This document shows positions 53,948 to 62,199 of a stretch of DNA of 64,000 nt, in pieces. Numbering within the stretch: position 1 is the first letter of the stretch; every line of letters begins with the position of its first letter. The notes beneath the pieces are model-generated. The model saw nothing but the letters and a program-made list of their open reading frames with translations. It did no database searches and had not been told where the DNA came from. The position numbers and the translations under genes were made by a program. Source of the DNA: Avibacterium paragallinarum (GTDB lineage: Bacteria > Pseudomonadota > Gammaproteobacteria > Enterobacterales > Pasteurellaceae); assembly GCF_900450705.1 (NCBI RefSeq), contig NZ_UGHK01000002.1:930001-994000 (forward strand). The letters run 5' to 3'.

Positions 53948-54041
53948 GAAGCGGCGATGTGGTAGGCTCTGACCTCTACCACATCAGCCTAAGCAGATAG
54001 CACCTGCATAGACCCGAGACCGCTTTGTCTGACCAGACGGA
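53948..54041 (+). ncRNA. Candidate structured RNA upstream of the Com-like gene
   Basis: AAGCGG (53949-53954) pairs with CCGCTT (54020-54025), closing a junction. Inside it are a perfect 10-bp hairpin GATGTGGTAG/CTACCACATC (53956-53965 with 53976-53985) and a smaller GCAG/CTGC hairpin (53993-53996 with 54004-54007). A further GTCTG/CAGAC stem follows at 54027-54038. Together this is a three-way junction plus hairpin in the 150-bp gap before the Com-like gene. It may be a leader that controls Com or an independent RNA. Confidence 0.5.
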
Positions 54042-54077
54042 CGGATTGTAACAAAACCGCGTAAAGTGAGAAAGTCT

Positions 54078-54209
54078 ATGCAAAAAGATTTGCAAGAAAT
54101 GCGGTGCAAGTGCTGTAAAAAGCTCCTTGCACGCACAAAAGATAATCAATATTTAGAAATTAAATGTGTGCGGTGTAAAACCTTAAACACATTTAAACCT
54201 ACTCGTTAA
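54078..54209 (+). CDS. com: Com-like zinc finger translational regulator
   Basis: 43 residues with two CxxC knuckles: MRCKCCKKLL (~8-17) and IKCVRCKTLN (~28-37). This matches the Com family of Mu and FluMu. Mu Com is a zinc-binding protein that opens the blocked translation start of mom, the DNA-modification gene just downstream. Here the downstream gene is a DNA methyltransferase whose start is buried in a hairpin, so the same logic is likely. Translation may also start at 54099 (MRCKCC). Confidence 0.82.
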   Translation: MQKDLQEMRCKCCKKLLARTKDNQYLEIKCVRCKTLNTFKPTR

Positions 54210-54246
54210 ACAACTCAGAGTGTCCGAATGCCTTGAGCGTCAGAAC

Positions 54247-54272
54247 GCCATAATTTAAGGATAAATTATGGC
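54247..54272 (+). promoter_or_regulatory. Hairpin sequestering the methyltransferase start codon
   Basis: GCCATAATTTA (54247-54257) pairs perfectly with TAAATTATGGC (54262-54272). The four-base loop AGGA is the Shine-Dalgarno core, and the ATG (54268-54270) is inside the stem. A small hairpin GCGT-CAGA-ACGC lies just before it (54237-54248 region). Translation should be low unless the stem is opened, most simply by the Com-like protein. Confidence 0.8.
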
Positions 54273-55026
54273 AAACAAGAAAATCATTGTTTGGGCGTTA
54301 TTTGATAGCGGCAACGGCTGCTATACCCAAGCAGCAAAAGCATTTCGCAATATTAAAATCTATCCTATCGGCATTGATATTGAGCGTAAAAATCGGCATT
54401 TTCTACCGCTGAATTTAGCGGATTTTGGGCGGTTGTTTGGTGATAAAACCCTGTTTAATAAGCTAGATAGCCTCCCTAAACCCGATGTCATTTTAGCCAG
54501 TCCGCCTTGTGAGAGTTTTTCCGTTGCCAACTCTATTAAGGGCGGGAATGTCTGTTGGCAATGGCAGGGAAATACACGCTTTGCTATTCGTCGTCGCAAA
54601 GATTTTGACGCGGCAGCGGTTAAAAAGCGACGTTATCGTTATGAGACCTCTTTTTTAAATCGAATTAATGGTGAGCTTTGCATTTATAACACCATTGAGA
54701 TTATTAAACGGTATCAGCCGAAAATTTATGTGATTGAAAACCCTTATGCGAGCCGCCTTTGGCACTATCTTGATGAGATTTTAGCCTTTCCTCTTCCTTA
54801 TGCGAACCCTACCTATTATGGGAATTATGGCTGGCCCTGCAAAAAGGCGACTAAGTTTAAAAGCAATATTCCGCTAAATTTGCGTTATCAGCATTATATT
54901 TCGGGCAAAACGATGTTTGACTGTTTACACAGTTATAACGCCCGTTCAGCCATTCCGTTGCCGCTTATCCACGATATTTATCGTCGTATTATTGAGGTAT
55001 TAGGGGGTAACGATGCGTCATTTTAA
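54268..55026 (+). CDS. Phage C5-cytosine methyltransferase-like protein
   Basis: 252 residues. The motif I-like ALFDSGNGCYTQAAKAF is at ~10-26, the motif IV-like ASPPCESFSVANS with the catalytic-type Cys at ~76-88, and the motif VI-like YVIENPYASRLW at ~155. The order fits C5-cytosine methyltransferases, but the protein is short and the target-recognition region is minimal. It occupies the place of mom-type modification genes. Its last 14 bp overlap the next methyltransferase, so control at its start may affect both. Confidence 0.7.
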   Translation: MANKKIIVWALFDSGNGCYTQAAKAFRNIKIYPIGIDIERKNRHFLPLNLADFGRLFGDKTLFNKLDSLPKPDVILASPPCESFSVANSIKGGNVCWQWQGNTRFAIRRRKDFDAAAVKKRRYRYETSFLNRINGELCIYNTIEIIKRYQPKIYVIENPYASRLWHYLDEILAFPLPYANPTYYGNYGWPCKKATKFKSNIPLNLRYQHYISGKTMFDCLHSYNARSAIPLPLIHDIYRRIIEVLGGNDASF

Positions 55027-55849
55027 TCAAGCACCGTTGCCGTTTGTCGGGCAAAAACGGCTGTTTTTAAATGCCTTTAAACAGGTTTTAAATGAGCATA
55101 TTTCTGATGATGGGGAGGGGTGGACGATTGTCGATGCTTTTGGAGGAAGTGGTTTATTAAGCCATGTGGCAAAGCGTATCAAGTCCAAAGCACGGGTGAT
55201 TTATAATGATTTTGATGGCTATGCCGACAGGTTAAAACACATAAGCGATACAAATCGTTTACGAGCTGAACTGCTTCAAATTGTTGGCGATATTGTACCC
55301 AAAAACAAGCGATTAGATAACAATAAAAAGCAAGAAATCATCAATAAAATCAATGATTTTAAGGGATTTAAAGACCTCAACACCATTGCAAGTTGGTTGC
55401 TTTTCAGTGGGCAACAAGTCAGCTCATTTGAGGAGCTATTTAGCAAGACATTTTGGAATGGAATAAAGCTGGCTGATTATCCTAGTGCAGAGGATTACCT
55501 TGATGGGCTTGAGATAGTCAGCGAGCCATTTCAACAGCTTCTGCCTAAGTTTGCCGACAACCCTAAAGCCCTGTTTGTGTTAGACTCGCCTTATCTTTGC
55601 ACCAAGCAAAACAGCTATAAAATGGCAAATTATTTTGATTTGATTGATTTCTTGCAGCTTATTGACCGAACACGACCGCCTTATGTGTTTTTTAGCTCCA
55701 CTAAGTCAGAGTTTGTGCGGTTTATTGCGTATATGGTGCAGGCGAAAAAGGATAACTGGCAAGCCTTTGATGGAGCTGAGCGGATAGTCCTTCAAACATC
55801 GTTAAACTATCAGGTTAGCTATGAGGATAATTTGGTGCTTAAATTCTAA
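55013..55849 (+). CDS. D12-class N6-adenine methyltransferase-like protein (DSPY variant)
   Basis: 278 residues. The D12 N-terminal signature PLPFVGQKRLFLNAF (~8-22) and SAM-binding VDAFGGSGLLSHVA (~41-54) are present. The catalytic DPPY motif reads FVLDSPYLCTKQ (~190), with Ser in place of the first Pro. Similar Dam-like genes lie next to com in FluMu-type prophages. It probably methylates phage DNA to evade host restriction; no partner nuclease is nearby. Confidence 0.75.
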   Translation: MRHFNQAPLPFVGQKRLFLNAFKQVLNEHISDDGEGWTIVDAFGGSGLLSHVAKRIKSKARVIYNDFDGYADRLKHISDTNRLRAELLQIVGDIVPKNKRLDNNKKQEIINKINDFKGFKDLNTIASWLLFSGQQVSSFEELFSKTFWNGIKLADYPSAEDYLDGLEIVSEPFQQLLPKFADNPKALFVLDSPYLCTKQNSYKMANYFDLIDFLQLIDRTRPPYVFFSSTKSEFVRFIAYMVQAKKDNWQAFDGAERIVLQTSLNYQVSYEDNLVLKF

Positions 55850-55855
55850 AAATTA

Positions 55856-55877
55856 AGGGGCTAACGCCCCTATTTTT
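55856..55877. terminator. Bidirectional terminator between convergent prophage genes
   Basis: AGGGGC (55856-55861) pairs with GCCCCT (55866-55871), with T residues after it on the plus strand and A/T-rich sequence before it. It lies between the plus-strand methyltransferase and minus-strand DUF6900-like gene, whose stop codon is in the stem. Confidence 0.8.
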
Positions 55878-56058
55878 CAATGCCCGCCTTATAGCCTGCC
55901 TCATAAGCCGCACGCATAAGGCGTTTGATATTCCACACGCCCATATCATAAAAATCTAAATGGTCGCTCATTCGGGTTTCTAATGTTTCAATATCCCCCA
56001 CCTCTTTTGCAATGGTTTCTAATATTTTTGCGATGGTTTTTTCAGTTGGTTTTTTCAT
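55870..56058 (-). CDS. DUF6900-like small prophage protein
   Basis: 62 residues. IAKILETIAKEVGDIETLET, RMSDHLDFYDMGVWNIKRLM and AAYEAGYKAG fit the DUF6900 pattern of small helical phage or plasmid proteins. Function unknown. Together with the next gene it is transcribed leftwards from the right end of the prophage. Confidence 0.55.
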   Translation of the reverse strand: MKKPTEKTIAKILETIAKEVGDIETLETRMSDHLDFYDMGVWNIKRLMRAAYEAGYKAGIEK

Positions 56059-56061
56059 TGT

Positions 56062-56340
56062 TTATTTCCCTCTTAAAATGTTTGCGATTTTGTCAGCGAT
56101 TTGCTGGGCGACAATGTCAAAGTTAGTCTCGATTGAAACGCGTTGGCGACAATGTTCAGAGTGTTCAACCAGCGTGCCTTGTGGCATATAAAGTAAATAA
56201 ATTGTTGGCTCATTTTGATAACTATCTTGACGGACTTGAAAGCGACGTTTCCCTTGCACAAATTCCCCATTTTTAAAGCCGTGATGGTTTTCAAGTCTGG
56301 TGGTTAAGTGTTGAATAAATTCTCGTGTATTAAATTTCAT
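56062..56340 (-). CDS. Hypothetical prophage right-end protein
   Basis: 92 residues from ATG 56340 (AGGGA upstream; the longer start at 56376 adds 12 unlikely residues). FNTREFIQHLTTRLENHHGF begins a helical segment; RRFQVRQDSYQNEPTIYLLY and FDIVAQQIADKIANIL follow. I do not recognise it. It is probably the leader gene of a two-gene unit with the DUF6900-like protein. Confidence 0.55.
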   Translation of the reverse strand: MKFNTREFIQHLTTRLENHHGFKNGEFVQGKRRFQVRQDSYQNEPTIYLLYMPQGTLVEHSEHCRQRVSIETNFDIVAQQIADKIANILRGK

Positions 56341-56473
56341 TTTTATGTCCCTGTTGTTTTGTGTTGGGGGCATCATTGCTCGTTGGGGACGAGGAGTAAA
56401 GGGGAAATAAGCAGTAGTTAAGCCGACTGACTAACAATGTAGCTGGGGAGGTATGGAGGTCTATTTCAGCATC

Positions 56474-56555
56474 GTTTAAAAGCAGTTTAAATAGTGTTTA
56501 AATATCATAAAAAATCCACATAACGTGGGAAATTTTTTTCTCAAGTTATGTGGAT
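56474..56555. repeat. Phased repeats and inverted repeat near the prophage right end
   Basis: GTTTAAA occurs at 56474, 56485 and 56496, exactly 11 bp apart, followed by an 11-bp inverted repeat ATCCACATAAC (56514-56524) / GTTATGTGGAT (56545-56555). The helical phasing suggests protein binding, for example by the prophage transposase or a repressor. Host transporter sequence begins about 30 bp further on. The gap 56341-56581 holds no gene. Confidence 0.55.
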
Positions 56556-56581
56556 GCTTTTCTCATTTTTCGCGGACGGCT

Positions 56582-56929
56582 TCATTGCTAAATATTATTA
56601 TCACGTCCGCCACATCAAAATGGGCTATTTTGTCGCCAATTCTTGTACCAATGCTAATGTCAGTGAATATTTCACCCGAATTAACCCAAGCGGCATTTAG
56701 AATTAGTGATTCAGTAATGAATGTTTCAACGCCAATGTTTGCGTTTTATCCATTGCTTATTTCTTATTGTCAGCGTTATTGTAAAAATACTGGCGTGGGA
56801 ACGCTTTGTTCGATGATGATTCCATATACTATCGGCTTATTTATTGTGCTAACCCTTGTGTTATATGTATTCTGGGGCTTAGGCATTCCGCTTGGTTTTG
56901 ATAGCGGCTACACATATCCTAAAGCATAG
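56582..56929 (+). pseudogene. 3' fragment of an AbgT-family transporter gene
   Basis: About 115 C-terminal residues: LLNIIITSATSKWAILSPIL, SPELTQAAFRISDS and CQRYCKNTGVGTLCSMMIPY, ending in VFWGLGIPLGF. These are characteristic of the p-aminobenzoyl-glutamate transporter family. The N-terminal ~400 residues are missing; before ~56582 the sequence is no longer AbgT-like. The Mu-like prophage evidently inserted here, and the other half is not in this window. A peptidase T gene follows, a natural partner. Confidence 0.85.
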
Positions 56930-56947
56930 TGAAAAGAGGGAGGCATT

Positions 56948-58173
56948 ATGCAACAACAATTAATTGATCGTTTTTTTCGTTATCTTGCGATTAGCAGTCA
57001 AAGTGATGCAAGTAATCCTTCTGTGCCGAGTAGCCAAGGACAATGGGAAATGGCAAAGCTATTGGCGAAAGAATTGCAAGAATTAGGCGTGCAAGAGGTT
57101 GAAATTGACCAACACGCCAATGTAACAGGCGTTTTGAAAGGCACTAAAACGAATGCCACTGCCATCGGTTTTTGTGCTCATATGGATACCGTAGATGTTG
57201 CGTTATCTCCTCATATCACACCGCAAATTCAAACCTTTAACGGACAGGATTTACAACTTAATGCGGAGAAAAATATTTGGCTGAAAGTTGCTGAACACCC
57301 TGAAATTTTGCCTTACCAAGGGCAAGAGATCATTTTTAGTGATGGCACGAGTGTGTTAGGTGCAGATAACAAAGCGGCAATTGCCAATATTATGACCGCA
57401 CTTTCAATGATTAAGCAGAATAATATTGCCACAGGGGATATTTATATCGCTTTTGTGCCTGATGAAGAAATTGGATTACGTGGTGCGAAGTTATTGGATC
57501 TTAACAAATTTAAGCCACAGTTCGCCTACACCATTGATTGTTGCGAGCTAGGCGAAGTGGTGTATGAAAACTTTAACGCCGCTTCTGCCAGCATAACTAT
57601 TCAAGGCGTCAGTGCACACCCAATGTCGGCAAAAAATGTGCTGATTAATCCTATTTTAGTCGCACAAGATTTCATCGCCTTGTTTGATCGCAGCCAAACC
57701 CCAGAATGTACAGAAAACAAAGAAGGCTACTGGTGGTTTAATTATTTTGAAGCAAACCAAAGCCAAGCTGAGCTTAGCTTAGCATTGCGATTCGAGATTT
57801 TGATAAAGCCCAATTTGAGCAACGCAAAGCTTTCATCGAACAAGCAGTACAACAAATTCAACAGCGTTATCCAAGAGCGGTAATCAATTGCACAATTTCT
57901 GATATTTATGGCAATATCGCCAATAGTTTAGGTGAAGATCGCCGATCCATTGATTTACTATTTAATGCAATGGAACAGATCAATGTAGAGCCCAAAGTGA
58001 TCCCTATGCGTGGCGGTACAGATGGTGCTGCTCTATCTGTGAGAGGTATCACCACCCCTAATTATTTCACTGGCGCACATAACTTTCATTCCCGTTTTGA
58101 GTTTCTGCCTATTCCAGCTTTTGTAAAGTCTTGTGAATTAACATTGAAGTTGATTGAATTGGCTGCAAAATAA
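56948..58173 (+). pseudogene. pepT: Peptidase T (PepT) with frameshift
   Basis: Tripeptide aminopeptidase (M20B). The first ~280 residues keep the active site: CAHMDTVD (~80), GADNKAAI (~138), PDEEIGL (~173), TIDCCELG (~196) and GVSAHPMSAK (~220). Near 57790 (after LSLA) the frame is lost. The correct sequence continues in another frame as IRDFDKAQFEQRKAF..., through IPMRGGTDGAAL to HNFHSRFEF and the end at 58173. The enzyme is therefore inactive as read. The damage is recent, since both halves are well preserved. Confidence 0.92.
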
Positions 58174-58408
58174 AATGAAAGAGTAGAGGGATTTCTTAGC
58201 TTGGTGATAATGAATGGTCTAGTAAATATCTTTCTCTTAATTTAAGAAAAAGAGCAATATAAAGACATAAATGCTGAAATCATCATCGCTTTTGCAATAT
58301 GAAGTTGTCTTAATAAAATTGAATAAAACATTTAAAGTGGTTTTATCGCTGGCAATAGGATTAAGGGGCTTCAACCTTTGAAAGAGTGAGTGAAATTTTA
58401 TGAAATTG

Positions 58409-58440
58409 AAAGAGCGGTGAAAAATTACCGCTCTTTTGGT
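58409..58440 (-). terminator. Terminator downstream of ettA
   Basis: AAAGAGCGGT (58409-58418) pairs with ACCGCTCTTT (58427-58436). It lies in the 310-bp gap between the pepT pseudogene and ettA (58174-58483), which otherwise shows no gene. It probably serves ettA (minus) and perhaps also stops transcription from pepT. Confidence 0.7.
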
Positions 58441-58483
58441 TTACTATCTAAAAAGTAACGAAGTGTTCAGTTTTTTTGATTGG

Positions 58484-60154
58484 TTACTTCGCAATACGTT
58501 TATATTTAATACGATGTGGCTGAGTAGCTTCTGCACCGAAGGTTTTCTTTTTCCATTCTTCATAGTCTGAGAAGTTGCCCTCGTAGAAAGTGACTTTGCC
58601 TTCATCGCCGTAGTCCAAAATATGGGTGGCGATACGGTCTAAGAACCAGCGGTCGTGGGAAACCACCATCGCACAACCGGGGAATTCTAAGATCGCATTT
58701 TCTAAGGCACGCAAGGTTTCCACATCAAGGTCGTTGGTTGGTTCGTCCAGTAGTAAAACGTTACCGCCCGCTTGCAATAGCTTAGCTAAATGTAAGCGTC
58801 CACGTTCCCCACCTGAAAGCTCGCCAACGCGTTTTTGTTGATCGACACCTTTGAAATTGAAACGCCCAACATAGGCACGGCTTGGGATTTCAAAGTTGCC
58901 AATACGCAAAATATCTTGTCCGTGTGAAACTTCTTCCCATACGGTTTTGTTGTCGTCCATTTCATCACGGAACTGATCCACAGAAGAAAGCACCACAGTA
59001 TCACCAAGGGTGATGCTACCCTGATCTGGCTGTTCTTGCCCAGAAAGCATACGGAAAAGGGTGGATTTCCCTGCGCCGTTCGCCCCGATAATACCAACAA
59101 TCGCACCTTTTGGAATGCTGAAAGATAAGTCATCAATCAAAGTGCGATCGCCATAGGATTTACTCAAATTGCTCACTTCGATCACTTTATCCCCTAAGTG
59201 TGGGCCTGGTGGGATAAATAACTCATTGGTTTCATTACGTTTTTGGTATTCGCCACTGTTTAATTCTTCAAAGCGAGCCATACGCGCTTTGCTTTTCGCT
59301 TGGCGACCTTTTGGATTTTGGCGTACCCATTCTAATTCTTTTTCAATGGATTTTTGGCGAGCCGATTCCGCCGCTGCTTCTTGGGCTAGACGTTTTTCTT
59401 TTTGCTCTAACCAAGAAGAATAGTTGCCTTCCCAAGGAATACCTTCGCCACGGTCGAGTTCTAAGATCCAGCCTGCCACGTTATCAAGGAAGTAGCGATC
59501 GTGAGTGATTGCCACCACCGTGCCTTCATAATCATGTAAGAAACGCTCTAACCAAGCTACAGATTCGGCATCTAAGTGGTTGGTTGGTTCATCGAGTAAC
59601 AGCATATCGGGTTTTTCAAGCAACAAACGGCACAGTGCCACACGGCGGCGTTCGCCCCCTGAAAGATGCTCGATTTTTGCGTCCCAATCTGGTAAACGCA
59701 AGGCATCAGCGGCACGCTCCAGTTGGTTATCCAAATTATGCCCGTCGTGTGCTTGAATAATGGCTTCTAGTTTTGCTTGTTCTGCGGCAAGTTTATCAAA
59801 ATCCGCATCAGGATCAGCATAAAGTGCATACACTTCATCTAATCGGGTTAAGGCATTTTTCACTTCCGCAACAGCTTCTTCTACCGCTTCACGCACAGTT
59901 TGTTGAGGATCAAGTTTCGGCTCTTGCGGAAGATAACCGATTTTAATGCCTGGCTGTGGACGTGCTTCCCCTTCAAATTCTTTATCCACGCCAGCCATAA
60001 TGCGGAGTAGGGTGGATTTTCCTGCACCATTTAACCCCAGCACACCAATTTTGGCACCAGGGAAAAAGCTTAGGGAAATATCTTTTAAAATATGACGTTT
60101 CGGCGGCACAACCTTACCGACACGGTGCATCGTATAAACAAATTGTGATGACAT
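58484..60154 (-). CDS. ettA: Energy-dependent translational throttle protein EttA (ABC-F)
   Basis: 556-residue ribosome-associated ABC-F ATPase. Two ATP-binding cassettes: Walker A GLNGAGKSTLL (~39) with signature LSGGERRRVALCRLLL (~163), and GANGAGKSTLFRML (~357) with LSGGERGRLHLAKLL (~443). Walker B segments are MLLLDEPTNHLD and VLLLDEPTNDLD. The EttA-type arm and P-site-tRNA-interaction linker lie between them. It gates the first peptide bond according to ATP/ADP ratio. Full length and highly conserved. Confidence 0.97.
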   Translation of the reverse strand: MSSQFVYTMHRVGKVVPPKRHILKDISLSFFPGAKIGVLGLNGAGKSTLLRIMAGVDKEFEGEARPQPGIKIGYLPQEPKLDPQQTVREAVEEAVAEVKNALTRLDEVYALYADPDADFDKLAAEQAKLEAIIQAHDGHNLDNQLERAADALRLPDWDAKIEHLSGGERRRVALCRLLLEKPDMLLLDEPTNHLDAESVAWLERFLHDYEGTVVAITHDRYFLDNVAGWILELDRGEGIPWEGNYSSWLEQKEKRLAQEAAAESARQKSIEKELEWVRQNPKGRQAKSKARMARFEELNSGEYQKRNETNELFIPPGPHLGDKVIEVSNLSKSYGDRTLIDDLSFSIPKGAIVGIIGANGAGKSTLFRMLSGQEQPDQGSITLGDTVVLSSVDQFRDEMDDNKTVWEEVSHGQDILRIGNFEIPSRAYVGRFNFKGVDQQKRVGELSGGERGRLHLAKLLQAGGNVLLLDEPTNDLDVETLRALENAILEFPGCAMVVSHDRWFLDRIATHILDYGDEGKVTFYEGNFSDYEEWKKKTFGAEATQPHRIKYKRIAK

Positions 60155-60226
60155 AAATTCTTCTCTTAGCTATAAAAAGTGCGGTCTATTTTACTTGAGA
60201 TTTTGCCTTTTGGCGAATTGAAAGCG

Positions 60227-60251
60227 AAAAAAAACCTCCCAAAAGGGAGGT
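60227..60251 (-). terminator. Terminator-like hairpin upstream of ettA
   Basis: ACCTCCC/GGGAGGT around AAAA, with a run of eight A before it, gives a hairpin plus T tract on the minus strand. It would stop leftward transcription entering ettA, although no minus-strand gene now lies to its right. The 60155-60493 gap also holds AT-rich sequence with an ATGTAT/ATACAT dyad near 60333-60356, possibly a regulator site for zevA. Confidence 0.6.
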
Positions 60252-60493
60252 AGGAAAGTAGTTTAGCTATTTATTTTGATTATTTTATTTAGGAACTTTA
60301 TGAATATCAAGTTATCACATTACTTGATGCAATGTATACTACTCATAATACATAGACAAATAAATAATGACTTTACATTTTTTTGATGTATATCATAAAA
60401 AATACTTATGTTTTGATGAAACATCAGGTTTAAAAGTGAACTATTTTTCATATTTTATATCCAATATATTTTAAGAACTAGATTTTGAAAGCT

Positions 60494-61138
60494 ATGTTAA
60501 AGAAAAGCTTAGGCTTGCTGTGGTTTATCCCGCTGCTGAGCGTTGCCCACCCGCACGCCTTTATTGATATGCAAAACAAAGTGTTAGTGCAAGAGGAGCA
60601 ACTTATTGGATTTTCAATGCAATGGACACTTGATGAACCCAGCTCTGCCAGCATTATTTACGATCTCAATCAATCACGCGAGCCAGCACAGAAGCAAAAG
60701 CTCGTTGATGAAGCGATGAAAAATATTGTGAACGAGCATTATTTTAGTTATCTCTTTGATAAAGATAAGAAAAAAATTAAATATCAAGCACAACCACAAA
60801 ACTATGGAATGAAATCAAACGGTTCGCAAGTGATATATTATTTTGATTTTTTACTTTCCAAACCGCAGCTATTAAAAAATAATCGTTTTGAATTAAGCAC
60901 TTATGATCCCACTTATTTTGTCGCGATGAGTTACCCTGAAGCTCATAAACACCTCAATAAAAAACAAAATACGGTGGATTTTTCAGCTCTTCCGCCCCAA
61001 TGTCAAGGCAAAGTGATAGAACCTAATGTTGATGAAAAAATACGTCAATATGCCGCCGCTTTAGATCGCAATCAGCGTGATGAAGACCGCTCTTTAGGAC
61101 AAATTTTCAGCCAAAAAGTCGAAATTCTATGCAATTAA
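60494..61138 (+). CDS. zevA: ZevA-like zinc-uptake protein (DUF1007)
   Basis: 214 residues. A signal peptide (MLKKSLGLLWFIPLLSVA) is cut before HPHAFIDM, whose His residues are at the mature N-terminus as in DUF1007 proteins. FSMQWTLDEPSSA and the C-terminal Cys pair are conserved. In H. influenzae the ZevA/ZevB pair is reported to support zinc uptake; ZevA is periplasmic. ATG 60494 is preferred to the TTG at 60485. It overlaps zevB by 10 bp. Confidence 0.82.
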   Translation: MLKKSLGLLWFIPLLSVAHPHAFIDMQNKVLVQEEQLIGFSMQWTLDEPSSASIIYDLNQSREPAQKQKLVDEAMKNIVNEHYFSYLFDKDKKKIKYQAQPQNYGMKSNGSQVIYYFDFLLSKPQLLKNNRFELSTYDPTYFVAMSYPEAHKHLNKKQNTVDFSALPPQCQGKVIEPNVDEKIRQYAAALDRNQRDEDRSLGQIFSQKVEILCN

Positions 61139-62145
61139 CTCGATCTTATAAACTCATATTGCTTTTAGCGATACTGATTGCTGCCAGCTATTTTCTGTTT
61201 CCATACCTATTCGCACAAACTATCGAATGGCAAAAGCTGTTTAATCAGAGCATTTCTAGCTCTCTTCGCCAAATTGCACAACGCCCCGTACAAGCAGGGA
61301 TTGGGCTGATTGCGATGAGTTTTCTTTACGGCGTTTTACACGCGTTGGGCCCCGGACACGGCAAATTTGTGATTGCCAGTTATTTATCTACACATCAATC
61401 CAAATTGAAAACCAGCGTTAAACTCACCTTATCTGCCTCGCTAATGCAAGGTATTGTTGCAGTGTTAGCCACCTCAATTATTGTGGTTGGGCTACGCCTT
61501 TCCTCCAATTACTTCAAATTGAGCCAGATCTGGCTTGAACGCTCGGCATTTCTATTAATGTTTTTGCTCGGGAGTTACTGGATTTATCAAAGTGCGGTCA
61601 GATTTTATCGCGAATTTCGACAAAATAAAAAAACGATTTCTGAGGTAAAAATTCACGCAATCAAACCAATGGCAAAATACCCCCTCAAAAGGGAGGATCT
61701 TTCCCCCTCTCAATCTTCTTGCCAGCATCATTCATCTTGTCGCTGTGGACACCAACATCTGCCCAATTCACAGCAACTCAATTACGCTACTACCTTTAAA
61801 TCTCGTTTATTAGTGGTATTGGCGATTGGCGTGCGGCCTTGCTCAGGGGCAATTTTTATTCTCTTTCTTTCTTATATGCTCAATCTGTATGAATGGGGCG
61901 TGGCTGCAACAATGGCAATGGCATTGGGAACGGGAATCACTCTTTCTTTGTTTGCTTTGATCGTGCAATACGCCCGCCAAAGTGCAGTAAAATTAGGGCG
62001 TTGGTATTTTTCGATGGGGAAAATGCCCTATGCTGACATTATCGTAAAATTTATTGCGGGTTTTGTGGTGATCTTTTTCGCCGTGACTCTGTTTTATGGC
62101 ACCACCTTGCCTGTACAAGGTGGTGCAGTGTTATTTGGGGGATAG
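61129..62145 (+). CDS. zevB: ZevB-like inner-membrane metal transporter (NiCoT/RcnA-like)
   Basis: 338-residue membrane protein with seven to eight spans. The metal-binding helix motif is HALGPGHGKFVIASYL (~72-87). A His/Cys-rich loop (QHHSSCRCGHQHLPNSQQ, ~204-221) and the second-half GVRPCSGAIFILFLSYML (~235) follow. These are features of the RcnA/NixA-like group to which ZevB belongs. With ZevA it probably moves zinc. Confidence 0.85.
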   Translation: MQLTRSYKLILLLAILIAASYFLFPYLFAQTIEWQKLFNQSISSSLRQIAQRPVQAGIGLIAMSFLYGVLHALGPGHGKFVIASYLSTHQSKLKTSVKLTLSASLMQGIVAVLATSIIVVGLRLSSNYFKLSQIWLERSAFLLMFLLGSYWIYQSAVRFYREFRQNKKTISEVKIHAIKPMAKYPLKREDLSPSQSSCQHHSSCRCGHQHLPNSQQLNYATTFKSRLLVVLAIGVRPCSGAIFILFLSYMLNLYEWGVAATMAMALGTGITLSLFALIVQYARQSAVKLGRWYFSMGKMPYADIIVKFIAGFVVIFFAVTLFYGTTLPVQGGAVLFGG

Positions 62146-62199
62146 AGGAGGATAATATAGGGGAAAGTTTGCCCCTTTTGCCGATATTTAAAAAATTAA

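Noticed and set aside
54268-55849. Restriction-modification system
   Set aside because: Two methyltransferases are present but no nuclease or specificity gene lies nearby; the com neighbour and prophage context indicate phage DNA modification.
60320-60375. Zur operator before zevA
   Set aside because: ATGTAT/ATACAT and TGATGTATATCA dyads are present but neither matches the known Zur consensus well enough to call.
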